This document shows, one piece after another, positions 50,822-63,624 of a DNA stretch of 64,000 bases. How positions within the stretch are numbered: position 1 is the stretch's first letter; each line of letters begins with the position of its first letter. Source of the DNA: Apostichopus japonicus (lineage: Eukaryota; Echinodermata; Holothuroidea; Aspidochirotida; Stichopodidae). The position numbers and the translations under genes are program-made. The DNA lies in contig NC_092576.1 of NCBI RefSeq assembly GCF_037975245.1, forward strand, positions 3,975,001-4,039,000, written 5' to 3'. The notes under the pieces are model-generated. The model made no database searches. It saw nothing but the letters and a program-made list of their open reading frames with translations, and was not told the origin of the DNA.

Positions 50822-52650
50822 CTATCAGTACAAGTACTATATGAAGCTAAAGACATAATATTAGGCCTGGTAGGCTAGCCTATCAGTCCAAAACTATATG
50901 TAGCTATAAAATTAATATTACGGCTGTTAGCCTAGCCAGTAGCAGTAATACTACTATATAAAGCTATATAACTAACATTAGGCCTGCTATCCTAGCCTAT
51001 TTGAACTAATGCAATATGTAGCTATATACCTAATGTAACGGCTCGTAGACTATCCTGTCATTCCAAATACTATATGTTGCTATAGACCTATTGCTAGGCC
51101 TGGTAGCCTAGCCTATCAGTACTAATACCATAGTAACTATATACTTTTATTACGGCTGGTAGCCTAGCCTATCAGTACTAATACAACATTTAGCTACCTT
51201 ATATTACGGCTGGTAGCCTAGCCTATCAGTACAAATCATATATGTAACTATAGATTGAATATTACGGCTGGTAGCCTTGCCTAACAGTACTCATACAGTA
51301 TGTAGCAATAGACCTAATATAAGACATGGTAGCCTAGCCAATCAGTATCAATTCTATTTGCAGCTATAAACCTAATATTACGGTTGATGGCCTAGCCTAT
51401 TGGTAATATACAATATGTGGCTATATACCTAATATTACTGCTGGTAGCCTAACCTATCAGTACTAATGCAGTATGTAGCAATTGACCTAATATAAGTCCT
51501 GGTAGTACTAATACATTATGTTGCTATTTACATAAAATTAGGGCTGGTTACCTATCCAATCATTACTAACACTGTTTGTAGCTATAAATCTAATATTAGG
51601 CCTAGTAGCCTAGCCTATCACTAGCCTATCATTGAGAATACTATATGTAGCTATGGACCGATTATGAGGCCTGGTAGCTTAGCATATTAGTACTAATACT
51701 ATGTGTAGCTATATACCTAATATTACGGCTCAGCCTAGTCTATCATTTCTAATAATATATGTAACAGTAGACATAATATTACGTCTGGTAGCCTAGCCTA
51801 ACAGTACTAATAGTGTATATAACTACATACCTAATGTTAGGGCTGGTATCCTATCCAATCAGTAAGAATACTGTATGTAGCTTTAAATCTAATATTAGGC
51901 CGTGTAGCCTAGCCTATCGGTACTAATACTATATGAAGCAATATACCTTATATTCACTACGGCTGGTAGCCTATCTTATCATTGCTTATACTATATGTAG
52001 CTATGGGCCTAATATTACGGCTGGTAGCCTAGCCTACCAGTACCAATGCTATGTGTAGCTATATACCTAACATTACGGCTGGTAGCCTAGTCTATCATTT
52101 CATATAACATATTTAACAGTAGACATAGCATTACGGCTGGTAGCCTGGCTTATCAGTACTAATAGTATCTATAGCTATTAACTTAATAGTAAGGCTGGTA
52201 GCCTAGCCTATCAGTCTAATTATATATGTTACTATAGACCGAATTACGCCTAGTAGCCTAGCCTTTTAGTACTCATACAGTATGTAGCTTTAGCCCTGAT
52301 ATGAGGCCTGGTAGCTAAGCCTATCAGTACTAATACGATATGTCGCTGCTGACCTACTTTTAGGTCTGGCAGCCTGGCCTATCAGTAATAATATTACATG
52401 TAAATATAAACCTAATATTAGGCATGGTAGTACTAATACTATAAGTAGCTATGTACATAACATTAGGCCTGGTAGCCTATATGCAGCTATAGACCTAATA
52501 TTATGCATGGTAGCCTAACCTATTAGTATTAATACTATATGTAGCTTTTTACTTTCTGTTAGGCCTGATAGTACTCATGCTACAGACCTGGTGGTACCAA
52601 TACTACATGTAGCTATAGATCTTATATTAGGCTTGGTAGTATTGTAGTAC
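50822..52650. repeat. Expanded minisatellite, about 30 units, at the array edge
   Basis: Same 60-bp family as in the other spacers, with the core gtagcctagcctatcagtac then taatactatatgtagctata and -gacctaatattacggctg. It runs for about 1.8 kb instead of 0.3 kb. Units are imperfect, with scattered substitutions and partial units. It ends the recognisable array. Confidence 0.9.
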
Positions 52651-52974
52651 TACCTAGTTTATTACGGCTAACGTTTCCGTATTTGTTGCTAAGTGTGAAT
52701 CAACGCAAAATAAACCCAATATATGATCAGAAAAGTCGTATTCGCGTCAACCTGAAGTACGCTTGAACCTGCCCAATATAGAGTAGACAGGTAAGACTTA
52801 GGCTTTGCAGATGAAAACCAGAAAATTCAATCTGAAGATATTTAATTATGAGACTAATTACGCGAACTAATCAAATCATCACAGGCAGCCGATACGCACA
52901 GCTGGTACAGTAACTACTGTGTAAGACAAAGAACTGCGCGACTGGACGATGAGAATGCCTACGAGGTGAAATAA
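52651..52974. other. No recognisable feature
   Basis: About 320 bp of unique-looking sequence between the minisatellite and the 3' end of the LINE. No open frame, repeat or RNA signature is visible. Confidence 0.6.
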
Positions 52975-55775
52975 AGGAGGTTAGTTTAGTTTAGTAGAAA
53001 AAAGGATCAGGAGGGACACTTAAGTCCCCATCAAGGACCCTATAAAGAGAGGGGGAAAAACTGAAGACACAAACACTCAGACCCGATTACAACGCTTAAA
53101 GTGCTTGTCCAAAGCATTCTTAAACCCATTGACACTACTTGCAAGTACAACTTTCTCAGGCAAACCATTCCACTCATTCACAACCCTATTAGAAAAAAAG
53201 TTATGCCGAATATTAATCCTACTATGCGACTTTTGAAGTTTAAGACAATGACCTCTAGTACAACTACTGTTTGCAAACATGAAAAAGTCGGTAAAGGATA
53301 AATTGTCGAAACCATACACAATCTTGAAAACCTGGATCAAGTCCCCACGTAACCCCCTAAGCTCCAGTGTGGTGAGATTCAACAGTTGTAACCGCCTATA
53401 ATAAAGAACCCTCTTTAAGGAACTAATCATCCTAGTAGCCCTCCTCTGGACCTTTTCGAGTACTTCCTTATCCTTAGCAAAATAAGGGTTCCAAGCCTGC
53501 ACAACATACTCCAGATGAGGCCTAACCAACTGCTTATAAAGCCTAACTACGATGTCCTCTTTCAGAAAACTGAAGTTCCTCTTGATCATACCTAAAACCC
53601 TATTACCTCTTTTAGCAGCTTCAAGACAATGTTTAGAAGGTTGCAGAGACGAGTCAATGTAGATACCTAGGTCTCTTTCAACAGAGACTCACCTGTAACT
53701 CCACACCATTTAGATTGTATGTAAACTTTTGGTTACTACTACCAATGTGCATTACCTTACATTTATCAATATTAAAAAGCATTTGCCACCCCTGAGACCA
53801 GGAAAAAATCTCATCTAAATCCGCTTGAAATTTCTCAGAATCGCTTTTGGAAGAGACCTCAGAAATACAATTTGGTGTCATCAGCAAACTTCTTAGCTGT
53901 ACACAAAATATCTCCGTCGATGTCATTTATATAGGCAACAAACAACAGGGGACCTAATACAGACCCTTGTGGAACCCCACTAGTAACGTTCTGCCAAGAA
54001 GTAGCACAGCCATTAATTACCACCCTATGTTCCCTATTACCAAGCCAATTCCCGATCCAAGACAGTAAATTCCCTATGACACCCATGCTCTTCAGCCTAA
54101 GTAAAAGACGCTGGTGGGGAACTTTATCAAAGGCCTTCTGGAAATCCAGGAACACAACATCTACAAACCTCTGCCTATTTAGTGAGCTTGTTACATCTTC
54201 CATAAACTCAAGGATATTAGTGAGACAAGACCTTTTTTGACAAAAGCCATGTTGAGACTCTCTGATCAAAGACTGACTACTGAAGTGACAGACCGAAGAC
54301 TTTTTAACAATAGACTCCATGACCTTACAAACTACACTAGTGAGACTAACGGGCCTATAATTACAGGGCTTAGTCTTATCACCCTTATTGAAAATTGGGG
54401 TAATATTAGCACATCTCCAGTCCCTAGGAACATAACCTTCATCCATAAATTTACTAAAAATCAACGAGAGTGGAACGCAGAAATGGTGTGCAAAAGTCTT
54501 CAGCAAAGACGGATGGATTGCATCGGGTCCAGAAGCTTTAGAAACATTTAGACGAAGCAGCTCCTTTAAGACAACGTCATCCGAAAATAAGACCGTATCC
54601 AGTTTAGGCCTATCACTGCCCCCCTGAAAATCTGGAATACTACTCGTATCTTCCCTTGTGAAAACCGACACAAAATAGTCGTTCAAAAGATCTGAGAGAT
54701 CCTGACTATCAGTAACTATCTTATCAGCCCGTGGTGCCCTAAGAGAAACAATTGCATCTTTAACTTTCTGCTTTGACCTGACATAAGAAAAGAATGCCTT
54801 TGGGTTATCCTTAATTTTTAGGGCAATGCTTTTTTCGAAATTCAATTTTGCATCAGAGACTAAGCATCCTACCTCCAGCTGATGAATTTTAAACTTGGCC
54901 AAAAGAGATTCAGATTTAGTCCTCCTAAACAACTTCCACATTCTACGTTTTTGCCTAATTGCACATCTAACTTTCTTATTCATCCAGTGAGGCATACTGC
55001 ATTTACGACGACGATTCTTCCACGGAACACGATTTTCCATAATGATTTTCCATAAATAACAAATACAAGACTGAGAAGCACTCATATCTCTAAACAAATT
55101 AATCCAATCTGTACCCTTTAGTAAAGTTTCAATTGCCTCTGTATCTTATCTCGAAAAATCAGGGACTTTTTCCTTTCTAACAGAATTTACGACCTTGCAA
55201 ACAACATCAAAAGCTAGTATATCATGATCACTAGTTCCTAGTTTTCATAGACCGGTCAAATCAACAACATTGCTTGGATTAGAACTCAAAACAAGATCCA
55301 GGATGTTATCCCCCTAGTAGGGAAAGTAACATGTTGATGTAAAAAGCAATCTTGCACAACATCTAGAAAATTACTACCTTTCCTACTACTAGAACCATCT
55401 ATCCAATTAATGTCAGGAAAATTAAAGTCGCCCATTATAACAACATCAACTTTAGCAGCCTTTCTAATTGAATCAAACGGCACGACACCATTATCATCGC
55501 TGCTGTTAGGAGAGCGGTAAACAACACCCACTGTGATAACGTCCCTGGACTTCTTGGAGTTGTTTGTGGACAACTCGCACCAGACAGAATTAACAAAAGA
55601 CCCTTGCAACTGAGATTTCTCAACACTTACAATATCATCCGTAACATACAGTAAAACTCCCCCACCAACCCCATTATGAGTATCCCTTCTGTCCTGACGA
55701 TACACAACATACCCCGGGTGAGAAACCTCAGCACTATCTACAAATACTTCAAATATTAAGTCCACGATTACTGGG
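52975..55775 (-). mobile_element. 5'-truncated, frame-broken CR1/L2-type LINE
   Basis: On the - strand, in order, are the following. 55765-55286 is an endonuclease of the exonuclease/phosphatase fold (VVYRSPNS, MGDFNFPDINW). 55097-53859 is reverse transcriptase with SKASGPDAI, YRPVSLTSV, FLDFQKAFDKVPH, GVPQGSVLGPLLF and the catalytic FADDTKLYF. 53926-53678 continues it in another frame (INVDKCK-like NIDKCKVMHIG). 53589-53077 is the C-terminal region LVRPHLEYVVQAWNP, EKVQRRATRMI. The endonuclease lacks its N-terminus, so the copy is 5'-truncated near 55770. At least three frame changes separate the parts. Downstream come a 3' untranslated region and a short (AAACT)n-like tail near 52980-52995. 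It belongs to the Jockey/CR1/L2 broad group; the exact clade is not decided. Confidence 0.92.
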
Positions 55776-55932
55776 CATGATGACTTTTGCGCTTCACTTC
55801 TTTAATGGTTATCAACTGAGCTGCATATCTCATCGCAAACATCGCAAAAGTATTCATGAACAATTGATTACGAACTGCATAATATCATATTTTAAATCCA
55901 ATGCCGTTACTTATGAACTCCGCACTGATCAA

Positions 55933-55981
<49 letters not shown>

Positions 55982-56315
55982 ACAATACCACGTCAATATG
56001 GACCTTATTGACCGTTAAGTTGCAACATGGTTAAGGGAGCTATATTTTCCTATGTTTTGAAATCTGAGGAACTGAGTGTTGGTCTGTATGTTAGGCTAAG
56101 TAGTCCAGCCACTTTATTAGATTGTCCTGTAATGTTGAATGAGTCATTTCTCAAATATTGTAAGTAGTGCAAAATACAACCTATACTGGACTGATTTTTG
56201 AACACATTAACATTTCCGTTTACCAAATATCATACTTTTATACACAAGTATCTCAAAAGCTAAGTTATAAACGAGATTAAAGAAAACGAGATCCAATGCG
56301 TTCCTTATTGTGTTG
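55776..56315. other. No recognisable gene; (TA)n tract
   Basis: Unique AT-rich sequence between the LINE and the hAT-like element. A perfect TA microsatellite occupies about 55938-55979. Nothing else is recognised. Confidence 0.6.
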
Positions 56316-56323
56316 TTTATAGG

Positions 56324-57538
56324 CAGTGGCGTCGCCAAGGGGGGGGGGGGGGGCAGGGGGCACGTGCCCCCCTGCCCCCCCCCCCCCCCGAGTGCCCCCC
56401 ATCTGAGATTTGGGTTGGTAAAAAAAATACATATATATTTTGTTATATTCAACTCCCATCATCTGAGTTGGTTTTTCATAAGGACAAAGAAGCACAGTAA
56501 TTCGTATTTTCTTCAAATGAGCTGCGAAAAAATGAAAAAGTTTATCCTTGACCGTCGGGTATCGAAGTCGTGACCCGCGCCATCACAACAGGTGTCGATA
56601 TTTACAGTGAATGTGTCATTGCTCACGCCTTACCAGCGGCTATACACGTCCGCTTCGCGAGCTACATGACTCATCGTTCAAAACAATGAATTTCCCTGTT
56701 CTGGCTGTGCTGCAGCCGTGTTTTTATTTCCTAGGAAGTAGGACGAATATTCAGAAATAAACTAGGTGCAGTCCAATCAAATTCCTGAATATTAGTAGGC
56801 CACCCCTACTCTCCAGAGAACACTATTTCTGGACCTTTTTCATGATTCTGTCATCAGAATATGAAAGAACGCGCTTTATTTTTTCTGGACCAATGAGTAA
56901 TATCGTTGCTCTGAACCCTAACCTTGATTTTGAAACAAATTTGAGAATCCCGTATTTTTTGTGGATCCATATATTAACCCTGTTGTGTAGGGGGTGCAGA
57001 GGTCATTTGAGGTCAGATGCTTGTAGGAACAAATGGCGAATGGTCACACCTGCATACTGAGCCATACTCGATGTGTGATCAAACTTTGGATTGCATGGTG
57101 AGATCCCTGATAGGAGCCAATAACGATGCTGGAACCTGTTACATCTTAATAGATAATGGGAGAAAATGAGAAGGACAAGAGAGGAGTCGGGGGTCATGCA
57201 CACATTAATCCAACAAATGTAGGTTCTATTGATAGGGTTAGGCATAATATCGACAGCATGTGGTTCATATCCTCTGCAAAATTCTGCTCGTTGTTAAAAT
57301 CATTACCTCAAAAATAGCAATTTCTGGAGATATCTTCAGATCGAATTTAGCATCAAATGTGGCACCATTTTGCATCTAGCCCATCCTCCTTATGCGAAAT
57401 TTTCTAATGGGGAGGGAGGGGGCACCCCTCCCCTTAGACCCCTCTCCCAGGAGGCCGATCCGTATCCACCTAAGTGCCCCCATCAAATGCTGGTGCCCCC
57501 CCTGTGCCCCCAGACTGAAAAGTCTGGTGACGCCACTG
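56324..57538. mobile_element. hAT-like non-autonomous element, 1,215 bp
   Basis: Terminal inverted repeats CAGTGGCGTCGCCA and (reversed right end) CAGTGGCGTCACCA differ at one base and start with the hAT pattern YARNG. An exact 8-bp target duplication TTTATAGG flanks it (56316-56323 and 57539-57546). Long G and C runs lie near the left end (56339-56400), with CCCC-rich sequence at the right. No transposase is visible. It shares 3' subterminal motifs with the 365-bp element in copy B, so both belong to one family group of different length. Confidence 0.92.
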
Positions 57539-57546
57539 TTTATAGG

Positions 57547-58734
57547 CCAGTCAACCTTTCTTCAACCGGATTTTTTTGGCTAACTGCAGGACGAATCTAA
57601 CTTCACATCTTTCAGTAGGCCATATATAAGAGGGAGTACTTAATGTACGATATGAATAAACCCGTTGCTTATTGTCAAAGACATTCAACATAAGCGAGAG
57701 TGAGCGAAGATAATCCAATTTTGGATAGTGTAATGACAGCATCCATCAAATTCTTCTTTGTTAATTATGTCTCCCAGTCGGTTTCGCCATTCGGTTTCTT
57801 TTACTGGGAAATAATATTTTAGTATTAAAAGAGAATAATTTTACCACGAGCATTTCTTTTTAACAGCAGGGTTCTCTCGTGGTGTTTTATAAGTTTGAAT
57901 GGATTCATTCACTCAACCATCGAGTTGAAGAATGGTTTGTATATTGCCTTCTGCTGGCATTTTTAATTAGGATTAAATGTTAATTGTATTTTTTAATGCC
58001 AAAGAATATATCAAGCACAAACAATTGTGTAACTTGAAGGTATTATTACGTTGCTTAATATCTATAAAAATTGTTTTACAATAAAAAACTGATATGATTT
58101 TAATCTTGATAGCCTACAGCTGTGGTAAGTATGAATGTATTGGATATTTTGTAAATATATTAATCGGAAATCATACAGTATGTTGATGATAAAGCTACTT
58201 AAATAGGACATAACCTGTACGTTTTATATATTAGACTCCTGGCTAGAGGAAGCAAATGTTATAATTACATATGTAATCGTCCTAATAATTCCCAACTATA
58301 CGGCAGTAACTTCTCTTTCACAGACTGAAACAAATATCGCATAAAGAAATAGTTAACTAAATAATTTAGTCAACAACGGTATATAGATATAGGTTAAGTT
58401 TTATATTAATGATATTCTTAAAATAATTGAATAACTTTTGAATAATTTCCTAGTTAATAGAAAACTACGTATTTCTATTACCTTTTAATCACTGACGGCG
58501 AAAGGTGTGTCTTTCCTCCTCTTTTATAATACTCACTCGAGTATCATTTTCATTGAGAAATGATTGGTGAATAAATTCTCTCAAATAAGATCATAATAAC
58601 ATGTCAAACATCTGTATCATTTACAATATATCAACTTGGACCATGATTGTGTTTATTAATATATGCTCTGCATTATGTATTTCCAAAGGATCGATTTCAG
58701 TATACATTTTGTCAGCAGAAGGAACTCTTTCAGA
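57547..58734. other. No recognisable gene upstream of the SLC16-like gene
   Basis: AT-rich, with no repeat family recognised. A first non-coding or short coding exon of the downstream transporter-like gene could lie here, but no clear one is visible. Confidence 0.5.
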
Positions 58735-61700
58735 ATGACACCATCCCAGTGGAAAGCTTTCTTGAGCAAAGCAGGAGCCCTATTTATCTTACAAGGATAT
58801 GTCAAAAGTATAGGTGTTATAATCGACGAAACTGTATTTCACCTACACACGAAAGTGGCAGTGGTGTCGGTTTCATTTGCTCTTGTCTTTGGATTTAACT
58901 GCTTTGGTGATTATTCTTTTTTTATATTTTCTTCTATGCGTTGATGTCAGATCAAGTTTACAAAGGATGTGCTCAATCCAGTATCGGTCACGAAAGGCAT
59001 GAGATTAAAAGTGTCACGAGACATTGTTTCAGTTATATGAAATAAAATGAATACCACAGAGCTTAATTAGACATGGCTGCTATTTAAAACGTTAACAACA
59101 TGCAGGCACTTTCTATAACTGTTCAATTAATTGATTCTTTAAAACAAATCAAATATTACATCGCATTTACTTTTAAGTCAAAGTTGCCTCCATTCACCAA
59201 ACTAACAATTAAATTTCATAATTTCTGCTCTATATGACGTTTGTTGCTTAACATGATAAGGTCTTTTTTTTTATTTTGATAGTGTTAATATTCTGAATCT
59301 AGATGTACGTCAGTTTAAATAATGAGACTTTATACATATTCAGTGTATTCAACTAGCCTTGTTAATACCCTATTATGAACCGCCTAGTGTATCTTTCTTT
59401 TTCACAAAGCTATTTTCACGTGTCTATTTGCTGTACCGCCCCCGCGAGAACGCCCGCGGCAAAGCTTTCGATGGATGCTAGGGTCTTGCAAATTTCTCCC
59501 AATCTATCTTATGTTTTCCTCTGATTTTGGAACATTGCTTTGGAAAAGCGAAGAAGCCAATCAGGTTTTTCAATTGGGTCCACTTCCCCCACAATGTTAA
59601 TTCCAGCCTTGCTTCATGCAGTGAACATTCCTAAAAAGACATCAGAACCAGTCCAACGCTGCCAATATATAAATGTCGTTTGAAGACGTATTTTTTGAAA
59701 AGTTATTTTACGTAATATTACCTTTGTTTAATCTCTTGTTTGTTATAACCTCTCATTGTACTTTTATAAGCTCCTATTGTTTTCTGTTGTTGATATAACT
59801 TCTATTGTATTTTTAATAACATCTTATTGTTTTTTTAAAAAAAATTGTGTTGGTATTTAGGATTATTTTTTTTAGGTTTTGGTTTGTTTTCACTGTATAT
59901 ATTTTCTTTTTATCGTTTCTGTTTTTTTTGTAAAGCGCTTTGATACTTTTGTGATTTAGCGCTATATAAATAACGTATTTATTATCATTCACTTGGCGTT
60001 AGATCGTTTTGTACATTGCGAGACGGTCGCTTATTGATGTGGAAGAAACATGATCTCACATGACACGAAATTTGGTAATAATAACATGTGGTTTACATAA
60101 GTTCACGTCCCTGTTTGGATGAATGTCCAAGACGTTTGTATTGGACAGATCCTTGGGCATATCAAATACAGTAGGCAAACACATTCTTGTTAGGCAAAAA
60201 CGGACTCTGAGGCATGTCCAGTTTGCACGCGAGTAAAAGAGTATTACAAACGACTTGGCCAAGACTAGTCATCTACACGTTATCATCTATCCCGTCGATT
60301 TGATACGATAATATCAATATTTGAATAACAGAAGCAATTAATCAAGCCTTAATAACCAAATAATACAAAAGCATAATGGCATTTAAATCCCAATACACTT
60401 TTTATTTTAAATTTTTTGTTTCAACTATCAGCTTCCTTCGTGAGTAGACTGATGGATTATTTATCACATTGCTCTCTTGGTGTTATCGGCGGAATACTAG
60501 TTGGCAGTGGCTTCGTCGCAATGGTTTACTTGTACAAGTATGGCAAAATCTATTGTGTAATCTCATATCAGGTAAACATGACTTTAAGTTTTGAAGTATG
60601 CACAAACTCTTTCCCAATGGAGTCGTTGTTGATTCGGTTGTATTATCAAATTACGAGACCGAAGAAGAAATGGACCTTCAGTAATGAGTTGAGCTTACCT
60701 CGAAGTCCAAGAATCCTTGATTGCCATTGGGATTTGTAGACCATAACTTGCTGGTATGATAACATAATCACAGGTATACACAATATAATGCAATGTACTT
60801 TCAATAATACGTTCAGTCGATTTGAAACTTAACCGAAATATAAACGAAACACACACACAAACAAAACCCTCCGTTTTATCATTTGTTCATTTCTGTCTAA
60901 CGTTTTCCTACGGGAGTACATTTCGACAAATGTGACTCTAGATGTGTCTCAAGACTAAAACGACTGATTAAATGAACATAAAGCCGGAAGTAACGTAGGC
61001 TGTCATACCTGTTTTGTTGAAGACACCACACTCATACAATATTCTCTGTTCGCCTTTAATCATAATTCTTTCATAATCCGATTACAAGTTGCTGAAACTA
61101 CATCATGAAATTTGCCAGTTGACCGTTTTTAATTGCATTATCATTTTCTCTTGCTGTGATTTTCTTTTTTGTATTTCTACTAGGAATTGGTTGTGGTTTT
61201 ATAGATTTACCAACTATGGTTTCAATTGATGATTGTTGTAAGAATACCAGCGAATTCGCCTTGCTTATATCGATCACTTCCATGGTGTCCAACATAGTTA
61301 TGGCAGTGGTACCTCCCATAGTGGAACATTGGCGTGAGCAATATGGTTTGGTGTCCGCAATGATCTTGTTTGGATTCTTTTCTTGGAACAATATACCATG
61401 CTGCCTCCTGATGTCATCTAATTCACATAAAGTCGAATCAGAAAAAAAAAACTAATACGAGTAGATTCTGAATATATATCAAAGACCAAGACAGACAGAT
61501 ATTTTCTACTTGTTAACCCGACATTGATAAAATTGTACATTACAAGAATGATTAGCACAGTGCTAATCTCATCATGGGCGATGTTTTTGGTGCCGTATGT
61601 TGCACACAAAGGCTTTGAACAGTCATTAGTGGTCTATTTATCGACCATTGGAGAAGCTGGTATTTGTGCAGGCAGATTGGCTGCTGTTTTCTTATTCTAT

Positions 61701-62550
61701 ACTTTGGAAAACTGGACTCTTTACCATATATGATTACACCAGCTCTGTGTCTTCCGGTAATGTTTACGTTGTACATTATATTTGAAGATATCATTTTGAT
61801 CAGTATAGTTACTTTTATCTCCGCTTTTAATATGGGAATCGTGTCTGCTTGGGTTTATGGCTTTCTGAAGAAAGCTTGTTGTAAAATCCACTTTAAGGAA
61901 GCTGCGGCGTGGGCATCAACGACTTCTGGGGTAGCTGCAACAATGGCTGGATTTATAACAGGTATATCCGTATGATAACTATATTACAAGAAATCCGGAA
62001 AATATGATTTTGAGTTTTATTAGGTAGAACTTGGAGAGTAATTAATGTTAAACATATATTATTTTCTACTTTTGGACGTTATTAGAAAAGGAAAGAAAAA
62101 ACATCACGCAGATTGAAAGAAATGGCAAGGAGCAATTGACAATGATGCATGTATATAAGGCTTGCGTTTTATAATATTTGGAAAATGGATAATTTGTGAA
62201 GATGTTTTTTCTCCTTCTTCTTTCTGTTAATATTGATGATCAGTTTAATGCTTGAAGACATTTATATCAGTTTGACAGCTGACATGAAGCCACGATATAG
62301 TCAAGTTGACGTTATATATCAATAATTTTAATACATTGTTTGTAGAAACGCAATTAATTATAACCAAATTTCTTCAAATATATCTGGTTTACAACATATA
62401 TATATTCCTTATTCTCCTTCTGCAGGACGCATTCATGACATACGGGAAGATTACATGGATATTTTTACCTCATTGGCAATTTTATCGTGTGTTCCCGTGG
62501 CAACAATCATTCTAACCATTCGATTTATCAGTGCAAATTCCGATTGCTAG
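58735..62550 (+). pseudogene. SLC16 (monocarboxylate transporter)-like gene with frame disruptions
   Basis: Four blocks on the + strand. 58735-58906 starts MTPSQWKAFL, with an acceptor-like ctttcag just before it, then two hydrophobic segments (GALFILQGYVKSIGVII and VSFALVFGFNCF). 60432-60571 carries SRLMDYL..SLGVIGGILVGSGFVAM, like family helices 3-4. 61184-61961 carries IGCGFIDLPTMVSID, helices 5-6, a charged loop, then AMFLVPYVAHKGFEQS, GEAGICAGRLAA and later helices. 62426-62550 is the last helix and TAG. Splice sites between blocks fit GT-AG, and the first and last junctions fit in phase 1. Three shifts break the frame: one within about 60530-60560, one at the A10 run 61442-61451 and one near 61690-61705. 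Members of this family carry monocarboxylates or related solutes with 12 membrane helices. The canonical N-terminal DGGWGW motif is not visible. Either a pseudogene or a gene with uncorrected indel errors. Confidence 0.75.
59451..59990. mobile_element. Probable LINE/SINE 3' end in intron
   Basis: The stretch 59931-59990 reads taaagcgctttgatac...gatttagcgctatataaataa and then a run of tta/att units. This closely resembles the shared 3' tail of many L2/CR1-type retroelements in animals. The upstream boundary is a guess; no coding part is visible. Confidence 0.5.
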
Positions 62551-63580
62551 CAGTCTTATCTATGATTAACGTTATGTTACATCTGAAGTGCCTGGTACTC
62601 AAACTATTGGAATGTAAAAATTGTTAAACTTATTGAGGCCCTAATTTCTTATTCTTTTTTTTTTTGCTTCAGAAAGTAACAAAGTTATAAAGAGAATGAC
62701 TTGTCCAATGCAAAGTGCTGAAATTTGTACCAACTGACGAAATTCTACTTGTTAAATACTTGTCACAATCGAAAAGCTTTACAATCTTGTCAACATAGGT
62801 CATAACATTAGATACTCGATAGTCTGATAGCATTACAAAACTGTACTTTACTATAGTATCCGAGTGTTTCTCTAGTAGTAAGAATTCTATTCTAATAATA
62901 CATTTTTCAAGATTCTAAGCAAACAATTCATGAATCACGGAACTTTTACCAATATAACGTTAAATGTAACCAATCTCACTCTTATATTTAAATAATATTT
63001 TGTTTCCTTAAGTGTATTAAGAGTGTAGAAGGAAACGAAAGCACTAAAAGGGAAGATACTATTCAAAATATGTTGAAGGTATACCAATAGTAAAATTAAC
63101 AAATCAGTTAGTGCTTACAACTTTCTGAAAGTAGTTTTGCTTTCTTACAACTTGATTACGTACACCATATAGTGCATAACATTCTTAAAACCCTCCATGA
63201 ACATTTTAAAAGTCATTTGCAACAAAATACGACTTTGGAATCTATATGCTATATAACTAATACTTACAAACTAAATTATAAATTAACTAGATTACGATAT
63301 ATTGAAATATAACTTTTTTTACTGAAAGCATGTAAAAATGACAGACTAATTAAAATGAAAAACTTGATATTAAAGTAAAGTTCAATGAAATTTATGTTAA
63401 CTTAGCTAAATTTCTTTGTGTTCCAGTTTGTGGAAAACTAAAGGTAGAACTACATAGTAAACCTGTACCAAGTTATTGCAGGAACAGTGGCCGACAGTGT
63501 TGACGAAACACCTCAATACATTGTTATGATATTGAGGGTGGCACGTGCACATTTTAATTTAAATAGATGTAATATTGTAA
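62551..63580. other. No recognisable gene
   Basis: AT-rich sequence after the transporter-like gene. It probably includes its 3' untranslated region at the start. No further gene, RNA or repeat family was recognised. Confidence 0.55.
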
Positions 63581-63586
63581 AGATCA

Positions 63587-63624
<38 letters not shown>

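Noticed and set aside
50822-52650. Regular 60-bp repeats considered as a CRISPR-like array
   Set aside because: The units are contiguous and diverge along their length, without unique spacers, and the DNA is animal. It is a minisatellite.
54237-54551. Open frame on the + strand inside the LINE
   Set aside because: Antisense shadow of the reverse transcriptase on the - strand.
56207-56573. Gly/Pro-rich frames on both strands near 56,300-56,500
   Set aside because: Produced by the G and C runs at the left end of the hAT-like element.
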